Assembly (NCBI GenBank): GCA_963772555.1 | Contig: CAVYXQ010000003.1 | Coordinates: 372,001 to 436,000 of the forward strand | Direction of reading: 5' to 3' | Length of the DNA stretch: 64,000 bases | From: Roseiarcus sp963772555 | Lineage (GTDB): Bacteria; Pseudomonadota; Alphaproteobacteria; Rhizobiales; Beijerinckiaceae | In this document: positions 1 through 9,130 of the stretch, one piece after another | Numbering within the stretch: position 1 is the stretch's first letter | Layout of the letters: each line of letters starts with the position of its first letter | Notes under the pieces: model-generated | What the model saw: only the letters and a program-made list of their open reading frames with translations | Told to the model about the DNA's origin: nothing | Database searches by the model: none | Made by a program: the position numbers and the translations under genes

Positions 1-1
1 G

Positions 2-1579
2 CTGATCGCCTCGGGCGCCAAGCTCACCGATCAGGTTCTGCTGATCAATGCGCTCGATGAGGACGCCCAAGGCGAGCTGTCGGTCGCCGCCAAGCGGATC
101 GGCGGGCCGATGCTGTTCGGCAGAGTCTGGGAGCGGCTCGGCGTCGCCGACGTCCTGGCCGGCTTGCTGAAGGAGCGCGCGTTCGAGTTTCCGGTCGAGC
201 GCGCCGTGTTCGTCGCCGCGCTGCATCGGCTATTCGTTTCGGGATCGGATCGCGACTGTTCGTCGTGGATGGAGGATTACGACATCCCTGGCGCCGAAGG
301 GCTCGATCTGCATCACTTCTACCGCGCCATGGCCTGGCTCGGCGAGGAGGTGGAGGAGAAGCCCGACGGGGCGCTCGCGCCTCGCTGGGTCAAGGACCTG
401 ATCGAGGAGCGGTTGTTCGACCGCCGCCGCGATCTCTTCACCGACCTTTCCGTCGTATTCATGGACACCACCAGCCTCTCCTTCTACGGCCAGGGCGGCC
501 AGACGCTCGGCGAGTACGGCTACTCCAAGGACTATCGCCCCGATTTGAAGCAGATGATCCTCGGCCTCGTCGTCGACGGCGACGGCCGGCCGATCTGCAC
601 CGAGATGTGGCCGGGGAACACCGCCGACGTGACGTCGCTGTTGCCGGTGGTCGACCGCTTGCGGGAGCGCTTTTCCATCGGCCGGGTCTGCGTCGTCGCC
701 GACCGTGGCATGATCTCGGCGGCGACCATCGCCGGACTCGAGGAGCGCAAGCTCGAATATATCCTCGGCGCGCGCGAGCGCTCCGACGCGATCGTGCGCA
801 AGATCGTGCTCGAGAACGACGATCCTTTCGTCCCCCTGCTCATCGAGCGCAAGGCGGGAGAGACCCAGCTCTTCGTCAAGCAGGTCAAGATCGAAGGCGT
901 CCGCTATGTCGTCTGCCGCAACGAGGCGGAGGCCGAGAACGACCGCAAGGACCGCGAAGCGATTGTCGCCGCGCTCGACGCGCAATTGAAGAAGGGCGAC
1001 AAGGCGCTGATCGGCAACTCCGCCTATCGGCGCTATCTGCGCAAAGTCGCGGCCAAGGGCGCTCGCTCATTCGTGATCGACGTGGGCAAGCTCGCCGAAG
1101 AGGCGAGCTTTGACGGGATCTTCGTGCTGCGCACGAATGCGAAGGTGACCCCTCTGCAGGCAGTTTTGCGCTATCGCGATCTTCTCCTTGTCGAGGATCT
1201 TTTCCGTCGAACCAAGGCGATCATGCGCACGCGGCCGATCTTCCATTCCTCCGACGCCGCCATCCGCGGCCATGTCTTCTGCTCGTTCCTGGCGCTCGCG
1301 ATGCAGAAGCATCTCGACGACCTCGCCCGCCAGGCCAGCCTCGCGCCGGAATGGAAAGACCTCTTGCGCGATCTCGATCGTCTACAACAGGTGCGCATCC
1401 ATTACCGAGCCGCCGACTGGCTCGTGCGCACCGACGCCGCGCCAGATGTGACCAGGCTCTTCAAATGCGCCCATGTCGCCCTGCCGTCCCGCGCCCGGCA
1501 GGCCCGTCCGCCGCCGCCCCCGCCCAAACACGACCGAAAACGCCGCGGTCGCCCAAGGCGTAGTGCCACGCCAACTTGA
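2..1579 (+). mobile_element. IS1634-family transposase (5'-truncated by window edge)
   Basis: DDE transposase of an insertion sequence. The frame is already open at base 2 and reads through to a TGA at 1577-1579, so the true start lies outside the window; the ATG at 110 is internal. The RNase H-like core is visible: first Asp in FMDTTSLSF, second Asp in VVADRGMIS, and a Glu in LLVEDLFRRTK followed by RPIFH and a GHVFCSFLALAM helix, the layout of IS4/IS1634-type enzymes. The C-terminus is rich in Pro, Arg and Lys. The element's right end must lie between 1580 and the mod gene end at 1818, but the left end is missing, so terminal inverted repeats cannot be matched. It abuts the restriction-modification locus, consistent with a mobile island. 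Family assignment is from remembered motif pattern. Confidence 0.9.
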
Positions 1580-1817
1580 ATTTCGCCGGAACACCAACAT
1601 AATCAACCATTTGCAAAAATCAGGTGTTCAAGTCGGGCTTGAGACCAGAGGGGGACTGGGTCAGCTTGAACTTCGGCTTCCGGACCCGTTCCCGCCCTTC
1701 AGGATCGGTCCTGTGAACGGGCGAGATGCGCCCCAGGAGCGGGCGTTGCGGAAAGATGCTGCGAATGCGCCGGTTTGGGGCGCCGGGCGCCGAGACTTTC
1801 GGAGGCCCGCCCTCATA

Positions 1818-4023
1818 CTAACCCACGTTCACCGGCACGAGCGTCATCGTGTCGTTCCCGAAGATGTCGATGACCTTGACAGCGACGGTGTAGCGTCCCG
1901 GCTGGTCGTAGGTGTGTTCAACGGTGATAAGCTCAAGGTCGCGGTTCTGGCGGGTGCGGAAGCTCTGCCATTCGTTCTCGAAGATGTAGCCGCCCGTCCA
2001 GCGCTCTTCGAACTGCGGCAGGGCAAGGTCGCCCTGCGGCGGCTCGAAGCCGGGGAGATGTGCAACGCCGCTCAGGCCCGTTCCGACCGGAACCTTGATG
2101 ATCTCCCTGCGCTGCATGTAGTCGAAATCGACGGCCTAGTAGTCCACCCAGTCCGTCCACCGCCTCGTCAGCCGCTCCTTCGCGACGACGCCGTCCTTGC
2201 TCTTGCTGACCTTGTAGAGCTGTCCCTGCTCGCAGAGGACCTCGCTCTTGCCTTCCCTTATCGCGGCGATGGCGGCCTCCGCCGCGCCTTGCGTGTAGTA
2301 GACGCTGAAGTCCGTCAGCTCGATGCGGATGGCGAGCTTGCGGCGCTTGTCGTAGCGCGGCGTCGCCTCGACGAAGCTCACGTCGTGGAAGACGACCTGT
2401 CCCTTGTCGACGGCGCGCTTGTCGAACACTTCAGCCGGAATGTATTTCGGCGCGAGATCGAGACCTTTTCCGCGCGCTTCGTCGAGCACGGCGGGGAAGG
2501 GGCCCATTTCGAACTCGAAGGCCAGCACGTCGACGCGCGAGGCGCCGCGCTTGCGCGCTTCGACAATCACCTCTTCGACGAAGAGGCGTCCGACCGGGAG
2601 ATTGATCGGCCCAATCACGACGAGGCGTCCGGCGCGGGCGCCGTGGAAGAAGCCGTCCTGAGCCTCTCCGCCTTCGCCAAAGCCCTGCGCCCGATAGGCG
2701 CGAAGGATCAGGTCGCGGAACTCGCGCTCCTTCTCAGCGAGCGCCCGCGCCTTCTGCGCGGCGCTGAGGCGGCCGCCGACGTTGAGGTAGGCCTGCCGCT
2801 CGTATCGGCCCGAGGTTGAGGACTTCGAATGCCCGGAAGGGCTTGCCGGCTGCCTTTCGCTCGCGCTGAACGCGGATTAGGCGCTTGCGAGTCGTGTGGA
2901 TGGCGAACTTGCCGAGGTCAGCGACAATCCACTTGCGGTTAAGTTTCTCAGCTGCCGCCGCTGTTGTGCCGCTCCCGCAGAAGAAATCGGCAACAAGATC
3001 GCCCTCATTACTGGCTGCACTTAAGATTCTCTCGATGAAATCTTCAGGCTTCTGTGTTGGATAATCCAACCATTCCTTTTGGTTAGCTGGTTGTAGCGCG
3101 CGTATGCGCCAGACATTATCTATTTGGCGGTCGGTACTTAAGTAAGTTATTGTCTTCCCATTTTCATCCTTATCGTTTACTATCTTTCCACCAACAAAAC
3201 TGTATTTCAATTTCTTGATCGGCTGATCTCGTTCTTCACTCAAGAACTTAAATGTGAAGTCGGATTCCCTATCTTTTAGGTAATAGAAGATGGTTTCAGT
3301 CGCTCTCGGAAAAACTCTCTTTTTTGCACCGTGCAGTTTGTTATAATAATACCAGTATATTTCGTTTCGAAATTGGCCGCTTCCAAAGATTTCATCCAAA
3401 GCCAGCTTTATATAAGCTGATACTCTCCAATCGCAATGAACAAAGATAGCTCCATTATTTGCCAATAGATCTTTCATCAGGATCAAACGTTCATAAATCA
3501 TACTTACGAAGCTATCGGCCCCGCGTCCCCAAGTGTCCCGATATGCACTCTGCTCAAGCAGATTTGGTTCCTTGTGGAAGGTCTCCCCGCCGACCTCAAT
3601 GTCCATCGAGAAGTCCGCCCCAACGTCGAAGGGCGGGTCGATGTAGATAAGCTTGAGCCCCCCGGCTTCCTCAATCTGCCGTCTTAGCGGCCCCGCCTTC
3701 AGCGACGACAAGATCAGCTTGTTGTCGCCCCAGATCAGCTTGTTGGTCCAACCCCGCAACTGCCGTCCCCGGCCGTCGAACAGGTCGCGTTGCGTCTTGG
3801 TCTCCGTGCGCGGCTCGTCGATATGCTCAAGCGACTGGAAGGGCAGGACCGTCGTGCAGACGTCGCGGGTCTTGCCGTTCCAGACCAGCTCGACCTCGCG
3901 CTTGTCCTCGAAAAGCAGGAAACGGTACTTCTCGGGCAAGGGCTTGCCTTGCTGGATCAGGGTGATGAGATCGCGCTTCTCGCCGTCGGTCAGGTCGTAG
4001 TTGTATTTCTCAAGCCGCCCCAT
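1818..4023 (-). pseudogene. mod: Type III-like DNA methyltransferase (mod), frameshifted and with internal amber codon
   Basis: N6-adenine/N4-cytosine DNA methyltransferase subunit of the restriction-modification locus. The first part (4023 to about 2812) carries the catalytic motif LIYIDPPFDVGADF, then a target-recognition region, then the AdoMet motif ADFFCGSGTTAAAAEKL: beta-class motif order. At about 2809-2811 one extra base in a GGGCC context shifts the frame; after removing it the protein continues as RYERQAYLNVGGRL down to WVDY, where TAG (2136-2138) replaces what looks like the Trp of a DYWAVDFDY motif, then continues to VPVNVG and a stop at 1818. Repaired length is about 734 aa. The 2940-3540 segment is visibly AT-richer than its surroundings, as if the recognition domain had been exchanged. 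Start chosen at 4023 because GGAGG lies 5 nt upstream. Probably inactive unless both lesions are sequencing errors. Confidence 0.88.
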
Positions 4024-4087
4024 TCATTCCTCCAACGCACGCCACAGGCGAACCGTTTGCAAAAGGGGCACGCCAAGCCGTTTGCGT

Positions 4088-4236
4088 CCCCGCCCCCCTT
4101 GTGGGGGCGGGACAGGGTGGGGGGTCGCGCCGACTTTTGGAGTAAGCGATTTTTCAAGGCCCCAGCCCGGTTTGCGCTTAAAACTGAAAGGCACGGCGCG
4201 ACCCCCCTCCTCAATCCTCCCCCACAAGGGGGGAGG
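4088..4236. repeat. REP-like inverted doublet between mod and DUF559 gene
   Basis: Two GC-rich palindromic units in inverted orientation. The left unit (about 4088-4133) contains CCCCCCTTGTGGGGG followed by GGTGGGGGGTCGCGCC. The right unit (about 4190-4236) reads GGCACGGCGCGACC, then CCTCCTCAATCCTCC, then CCCACAAGGGGGG, and is nearly the reverse complement of the left one. The spacer is about 56 bp. The arrangement resembles a REPIN or small MITE. A third, single copy lies at 4648-4694. Confidence 0.75.
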
Positions 4237-4277
4237 AGGCGCTGAGCCGTTTCCCGCCCACAAGCGGCGCGCCGCGC

Positions 4278-4652
4278 TCAATTCGCAGACTCCTCGATCC
4301 GCGGCCTGAGTTCGATCAGCTTCAGACGGATCGTCTCCAGCGCGCCGTCGAGATTGTGGAGCACTTCGGCGTTGGTGAAGCGGAGGAGGGCGAAGCCCTG
4401 GGCCGCCAGCGCAGCCGTGCGGGCGGCGTCGCGAGCAAGCTCGTCGTCGGTCGAGTGGGTGGCGCCATCCACTTCGATGATAAGCCTCGCGTCGAACGAG
4501 GCGAAGTCGGCGACGAAGCCGCCGAGAGGAACCTGGCGGCGAAACCGGAACCCTGCGACCTCCTTGCGCCGAAGTCCCTGCCAAAGGCGTCGCTCGGCGG
4601 CGGTCGCGTTCCGTCTGAGGCGTCTCGCAAGCGGAACGGATCTCGAAGGCAT
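4278..4652 (-). CDS. DUF559 (Vsr-like) endonuclease-domain protein
   Basis: A 124-residue protein with the DUF559 signature of the PD-(D/E)xK/Vsr-like nuclease group: an N-terminal basic segment RLRRNATAAERRLWQGLR, then FRRQVPLGGFVADFASFDA, then the strand LIIEVDGATHS with the acidic residue of the active site, and a C-terminal RFTNAEVLHNLDG helix. It sits between the restriction and methyltransferase genes, transcribed with them, 15 nt downstream of the res stop codon. Family members are often stand-alone small nucleases of unknown substrate, frequently near mobile DNA. Whether this one works with the restriction system or is a passenger cannot be told from sequence. The upstream REP-like palindrome lies between res and this start. 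Confidence 0.85.
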   Translation of the reverse strand: MPSRSVPLARRLRRNATAAERRLWQGLRRKEVAGFRFRRQVPLGGFVADFASFDARLIIEVDGATHSTDDELARDAARTAALAAQGFALLRFTNAEVLHNLDGALETIRLKLIELRPRIEESAN

Positions 4653-4694
4653 GGCGCGACCTCCTCCTCAATCCTCCCCCACAAGGGGGGAGGA
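4648..4694. repeat. REP-like palindrome forming the 3' end of res
   Basis: Third copy of the locus-specific repeat: GGCATGGCGCGACC then CCTCCTCAATCCTCC then CCCACAAGGGGGG. The res coding frame runs into it, so the final residues SSPLVGED and the stop codon of the restriction subunit are encoded by the repeat. The insertion therefore seems to have replaced or extended the original C-terminus of Res. Confidence 0.75.
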
Positions 4695-7415
4695 CGCGCC
4701 CTCTTGATAATCCCGGTACGCGCCGACGAGCGCCGCAAACGACGTCGGCGTGTGCTCTGTGAAGCTCTGCTGATCGACGTAGACGAAGCCGTAGGCCGGC
4801 CCGCCGTCCAGTTTGCTCGCCTCGGTCGCGTCCCGGCGCCATTGGCGGAGCCGCGCCATCTTCTGCGGCAGGTCCAGTTCCTCGCGCCCCTTCGTCTCGA
4901 CGATCCAGACGGCGCCGTCGTTCGTGCGGACGAGAAAATCGGGGGTGTAGTTGGAGAGGTCGCCGTTCGCCCTGACGTAGTCGAGCTTGAAGCCGACGGC
5001 CATGTAGTTCTTGCCGTAGGATTGCACGTCGGGCGCGGCTTCCAGGAATGCGGCGAAGGCGAGTTCGAGGCCGTCGGCGCCGGCCTCGCCGACGACCCGG
5101 TTGAATACGGATTTTTTCGCCGGGAGATAGCGGCGCGGCTCGGTGCGGAAGGGCCGCGTGTCGCGCAGCTTGATGAAACCTTCAATGCGCGAGGCGCCCC
5201 TGTCGCGGATCGTGAGCGCGTTGATCGCGGTGCGGAAGCTGTCGAACAGCACCTTGCTCACTTCCGGTTCCGACAGGTTGCGCAGGATCACCGGGTCGTT
5301 GAGGTCGACGGGACCCACGAACAGGCGTTCAGCCATGAACGCCTTGACCTTCGGATAGAGCTGATCGTAGCCGCCGACGAGGCGGGCGTCCTTGAGAAGC
5401 TGGCGGGCGAAGAAGCCAACGACCGAGCGGTAATCCGCTGTCCCGTTGGTGTCGAGGTGGATCGTGTGGTCGACCTCGGATTCCAGCATCGTCTTGAAGA
5501 CGATTTCCCGCGTTTCCTCGGGCGTGAAATCCTTGACCGGAAGCGGCGTGTTGCCGAACGACGCGATGTCCAGTTCGCCGAGATCCTTGAACTCCCGGTT
5601 GAAGCGCCGGGTGAGGCGGGGAATGGCGATGTCGAGCGCGTCGATGTTCTTGTCGGGATTGGCCGTATCGACCTCGACGACGATCGAATCCTGTCGCTCG
5701 CGGCCGTCGCCGCCGCCCATCGGCACGCGCTCGAAGGTGACGCCCTCGCTCTGGATCAACTCGACGAAGTCCATGAAGGCGGGCGTGCCCATGACGGACA
5801 CCGTCTCGCGCTGGTCGCTGCCGAAGTACATGCGCCGGAGGCCGCGCCCGAGCGTCTGCTCGGGCAGGATGTTCGCTTTGGAAGAATAGGCCCGTAAGCC
5901 TACGATGACCGTGACGTTGCGGACGTCCCAGCCCTCCTTGAGCATGAGCACCGACACGATGGCCTTCTTGTTCGATTTCCAGGTGTCGATTGCGTTCGAC
6001 TCCTCTCGAAGCGCCTTGAGTTCCTCGACGCTCTTGCTGCTCGACGCCTCCGAAATCTCGCCGTTCGCCTTGGTGTGGATCACGAGAACCGCGTCCTGCA
6101 ACTCAGGACAAATCCGCTGCAGGTCGGCGCCGACCTCGTCGCAGTTGCGCGTGTCGTCGACCATGACGAACAGCACGGCCTTCTTGCCGAGCTTCTCGTG
6201 CTCGGCGGCGCTTTTCCGCCATTCCTCGATTCCGAGTTGCAGATAGTCGGCGTAGCGCTCGGTGATGATCGAACTCTTCTGCTCGGCGAGCTTAGCTCTG
6301 CTCGCCACGTCGGGAAGGACCGGGTGCTTGACGACGTTCTGGGCGATCGCCTCGACGAGCGGATAGTCGCTCACGGTCTGGACGAAGATGGCGCCGTTGT
6401 TGTGCCGGGGCGTCGCCGTGACGTCGACCTGAATCGCGAGGCGCCGGTCCTTCTGCAAGAGCTGGTGGTGGATGTCCTGAATGGACTTGAACCACGCGAG
6501 GCGCGCGTCGTGGATGTGGTGCGCCTCGTCGTTGAATACGGCGAGTTCCTCGATCTCGCGCACGATCTCGCCGAGGTCGGTGTTGCTGTCGGTCGTCGCG
6601 CCGACCGGACGATCGCCGAAGGGCGAGAGAAAATAGTCCCTGAGATCGTCGTCATCGAGCGAGGGTTCGGGAACCGAGCCGAGATAGACGCGATGAATGT
6701 TGGTCAGGAAGATGTTGCCGATGGGCCTGACGACCCGCACGTCGTCCTGGATATGCAAGGCGACGTGAAAGTCGTCGCGCCAGTTGCGTCCTCCAAGGCC
6801 GTTGTCGGGCAGGATCGGGTCGTTGAAGAAGATTTTCAGGCCGTCGAAATCCGCGCGCAGCCGGTCGAGCACGATGATGTTCGGCGCGATGAGCAGGAAG
6901 TTGCGGGCGAGATCGGAGTCCGGCTCATAGAGCTTGTGGAAGTAGCTCCACGCCATCAGGAGCGACAGGACCTTCGTCTTTCCCGCGCCGGTTGCCATCT
7001 TCAGGACGAAGCGCGGCCAAGCCTCGTCGAACATGTTCGCCGAGACGGCGCCCGAGGCGTCGAAGCGGATCAGGTCGTACTTGTCGCGGACCCTTCGCAC
7101 GTCGAACAGCCAGATGACCGTTTCGACCGCTTCGCGCTGGGCGAAATAGTAACGGAACTGCGATTGCGTCCCGTCGGCGCGCTCGATCCAGTGATCCGTC
7201 TCGAACCACCACCTGAGAAGTTCGCGCGACGTCGGCGAGGCGCCGGGATAGCCCTTCGCGCGCCATGCCGTGACCTCGTCCCGGATGTTGGCGACAAGCG
7301 GCGGGAGAAGCTTTTCGTAGGCCGTACTGCGGACGTCTTCAGGCGCGGGAAACCACCGAACGCCGGGCGATAGTATTTCATAGGGCGATCTCGGAAAGTC
7401 CGGGTGCAAGGCCAT
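4668..7415 (-). CDS. res: Type III restriction enzyme Res subunit (SF2 helicase + PD-(D/E)xK nuclease)
   Basis: Intact 915-residue restriction subunit. Residues about 100-600 form a superfamily 2 motor: Walker A in LKMATGAGKTKVLSLL, a DEAH-type box in VFNDEAHHIHDA, motif III VTATPR, LKEGWDVRN and the arginine-finger motif EQTLGRGLRRM. Near the C-terminus PDFLVRTNDGAVWIVETKG matches the PD...(D/E)xK endonuclease core. In known type III systems Res cuts only in complex with Mod, which supplies DNA recognition, so an intact res beside a broken mod is not expected to be toxic. Gene order here (res, DUF559, mod, all leftward) is reversed from the common mod-res order. The start at 7415 gives the expected N-terminus; a weaker purine-rich stretch precedes it. 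Confidence 0.92.
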   Translation of the reverse strand: MALHPDFPRSPYEILSPGVRWFPAPEDVRSTAYEKLLPPLVANIRDEVTAWRAKGYPGASPTSRELLRWWFETDHWIERADGTQSQFRYYFAQREAVETVIWLFDVRRVRDKYDLIRFDASGAVSANMFDEAWPRFVLKMATGAGKTKVLSLLMAWSYFHKLYEPDSDLARNFLLIAPNIIVLDRLRADFDGLKIFFNDPILPDNGLGGRNWRDDFHVALHIQDDVRVVRPIGNIFLTNIHRVYLGSVPEPSLDDDDLRDYFLSPFGDRPVGATTDSNTDLGEIVREIEELAVFNDEAHHIHDARLAWFKSIQDIHHQLLQKDRRLAIQVDVTATPRHNNGAIFVQTVSDYPLVEAIAQNVVKHPVLPDVASRAKLAEQKSSIITERYADYLQLGIEEWRKSAAEHEKLGKKAVLFVMVDDTRNCDEVGADLQRICPELQDAVLVIHTKANGEISEASSSKSVEELKALREESNAIDTWKSNKKAIVSVLMLKEGWDVRNVTVIVGLRAYSSKANILPEQTLGRGLRRMYFGSDQRETVSVMGTPAFMDFVELIQSEGVTFERVPMGGGDGRERQDSIVVEVDTANPDKNIDALDIAIPRLTRRFNREFKDLGELDIASFGNTPLPVKDFTPEETREIVFKTMLESEVDHTIHLDTNGTADYRSVVGFFARQLLKDARLVGGYDQLYPKVKAFMAERLFVGPVDLNDPVILRNLSEPEVSKVLFDSFRTAINALTIRDRGASRIEGFIKLRDTRPFRTEPRRYLPAKKSVFNRVVGEAGADGLELAFAAFLEAAPDVQSYGKNYMAVGFKLDYVRANGDLSNYTPDFLVRTNDGAVWIVETKGREELDLPQKMARLRQWRRDATEASKLDGGPAYGFVYVDQQSFTEHTPTSFAALVGAYRDYQEGASSPLVGED

Positions 7416-7747
7416 TGCGGTGGCGGTCCCTCAATCAATGACTCCACACGTTACGCCATTGCACTATGCCTGGAAACATATCCGCCCGCCCGGTGAGTGA
7501 AAGCCCGCTTTGGATTACGGTACGCAAACTGATTCGATTGCGCAGCTTCGGAGAGGGGTCGCCGAGGCAGCAGCATTCTGCGTCATCGACGCCGGGGATG
7601 GCGCGGACATCACGCGCGTTCTGTTGGCGTGACGCCCGAAACCGGGAACGGTCTGAGCAGCGCGAATAGCGGTCGCTCCCCGACGGCATGCCGAACGGGT
7701 CAAATCAATCCTCAAGCGAACGTTGGCGTTCCGCGAATGGCGGAGGG
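7416..7747. other. Intergenic stretch, no gene recognised
   Basis: 332 bases between the res start and the glyA 3' end. Short open frames exist on both strands but have no recognisable motifs or ribosome-binding sites. A short GAACG-TTGG-CGTTC hairpin is present near 7720. This stretch should contain the res promoter; no convincing -35/-10 pair was found. Confidence 0.5.
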
Positions 7748-9010
7748 CTAAGAAATTCCCGGGACTGGATAACGCCGACACATCGTCTTCACTTCCGCGC
7801 GTAGCGCCTCGATTGTTGGCGCGTCATCGGGACGACGCAGCGTTCTGACGATCCACTGCGCGATCGTCGTCATGTCCTCCTCGCTCATTCCGCGCGTGGT
7901 GCAGGCGGGGGCGCCGAGGCGCAGCCCGCTGGGTCGCAGGGGCGGACGCGGATCGTCGGGGATGATCTGCTTGTTCGCCGTGACGCCGATGGCGTCGAGG
8001 GCCTCTTCGGCAGCGCGCCCATCGAGACCAAAACTTGCCACCGTATCGATCACCAGCAGATGGTTGTCGGTGCCTCCGGTGATCAGCGTCACGCCTTCCG
8101 CGAGAAGTGCTGCGGCCAATGCCCTCGAATTGCGCAGAGTTGCGCGCGCGTATTCGACGAATTCAGGCTCCGCCGCCTTCCTGAAAGTGATTGCGGCGCC
8201 GGCGATGACGTTCATATGCGGGCCGCCCTGGAGACCCGGGAAGACCGAACTGTCGATCGCCTTCGCGTGGGCCGCCTTGCTCAGAATCAGCCCGCCGCGC
8301 GGTCCGCGCAGCGTCTTGTGGGTCGTGGTGGTGACGACATCGAAACCGGAATCGAACGGGTTGCGCATGACGTTCGCCGCCACCTGCCCGCCGATATGGG
8401 AGATGTCGGCCATCGTCAGCGCGCCGACCTCATCGGCGACTTTCTTGAAAGCGGCGTAATCATAGTCGCGCGGATACGAGGAATAGCCGCACAGCACGAT
8501 CTTGGGCCGGGTCGCCTTGGCGATATCCATCAGTTCGTCGAAGTCGATTGCGCCCCCGAGCTGCGGCGCGCTCTTGTAGCGCACGAAGTTGAAGACCTTG
8601 CCCATGTGGGAAACCGGCGCTCCATGCGTCAGGTGACCGCCATGCGAAAGGTCCATCGCCAGCACCGTGTCGCCGGGATTGAGGAAGGCGAAATAGCACG
8701 CCTGGTTCATCGGCGAGCCGGAAAGCGGCTGGACGTTGGCGTGCTCGGCGCGAAACAGCGCGCAGGCGCGGTCGCGCGCGATATTTTCGACCGCGTCGGT
8801 ATATTGCTGCCCGCCGTAATAGCGCCGGCCGGGATAGCCTTCCGAGTACTTGTTGGTCAGCACCGACCCGAGCGCCGCCAGCACTTCGGGATAGGTGTAA
8901 TTTTCGGAGGGGATCATCTCGACGCCATCGCGCTGGCGACGCTCCTCGCCGGCGATGGCATGCGCGATATCGGGATCGAAGGAATTGAGTTTTGCGCGAT
9001 AGGCGTCCAT
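7748..9010 (-). CDS. glyA: Serine hydroxymethyltransferase
   Basis: PLP enzyme (420 aa) that interconverts serine + tetrahydrofolate with glycine + methylene-tetrahydrofolate. The N-terminal EMIPSENYTYPEVLAALGS, the YSEGYPGRRYYGG segment, LSHGGHLTHGAPV, and the PLP lysine in VVTTTTHKTLRGPRGG are all present, and length is typical. It is a divergent copy: SGSPMNQACYFAFL stands where SGSQANQAVY is usual and MADISHIGGQVAAN where DMAHIAGLVAAG is usual; the key Asp and His are kept. Start at 9010 follows GGGGAG 5-6 nt upstream. The gene is preceded by a ZTP riboswitch and is divergent from metY, placing it in one-carbon/purine supply. A housekeeping glyA may exist elsewhere in the genome (not visible here). 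Confidence 0.95.
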   Translation of the reverse strand: MDAYRAKLNSFDPDIAHAIAGEERRQRDGVEMIPSENYTYPEVLAALGSVLTNKYSEGYPGRRYYGGQQYTDAVENIARDRACALFRAEHANVQPLSGSPMNQACYFAFLNPGDTVLAMDLSHGGHLTHGAPVSHMGKVFNFVRYKSAPQLGGAIDFDELMDIAKATRPKIVLCGYSSYPRDYDYAAFKKVADEVGALTMADISHIGGQVAANVMRNPFDSGFDVVTTTTHKTLRGPRGGLILSKAAHAKAIDSSVFPGLQGGPHMNVIAGAAITFRKAAEPEFVEYARATLRNSRALAAALLAEGVTLITGGTDNHLLVIDTVASFGLDGRAAEEALDAIGVTANKQIIPDDPRPPLRPSGLRLGAPACTTRGMSEEDMTTIAQWIVRTLRRPDDAPTIEALRAEVKTMCRRYPVPGIS

Positions 9011-9047
9011 GGGCGTCTCCCCTTAAGGAAGATAGGCCAACCTGTTA

Positions 9048-9130
9048 CAGTCGGCTGCCCAGGCGAACGGCGTTCGAGGCCGCGCTTCCCGATGGTGCCC
9101 CATCTCAAGCTCGCCAGTCACGCGACGCGA
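9048..9130 (-). promoter_or_regulatory. ZTP (pfl) riboswitch in glyA leader
   Basis: On the minus strand, reading from about 9130 down, the leader contains the two invariant blocks of the pfl/ZTP RNA: CGTGACTGGCG (about 9122-9112) and CGCCTGGGCA (9065-9056), with an intervening hairpin around GATGGGGCACCATCGGGAAG and a G/C-rich helix. The order, spacing and sequence match the class that senses ZTP/ZMP (AICAR), which signals folate one-carbon shortage and commonly controls purine and folate genes including glyA. The aptamer ends about 45 nt before the start codon, leaving room for translational or terminator control. No strong terminator U-tract was seen, so translational control is the better guess. 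Confidence 0.88.

Noticed and set aside
1473..2819. Long plus-strand open frame antisense to mod
   Set aside because: High-GC shadow of the mod coding strand; no motifs, no ribosome-binding site, Arg/Ala-rich composition.
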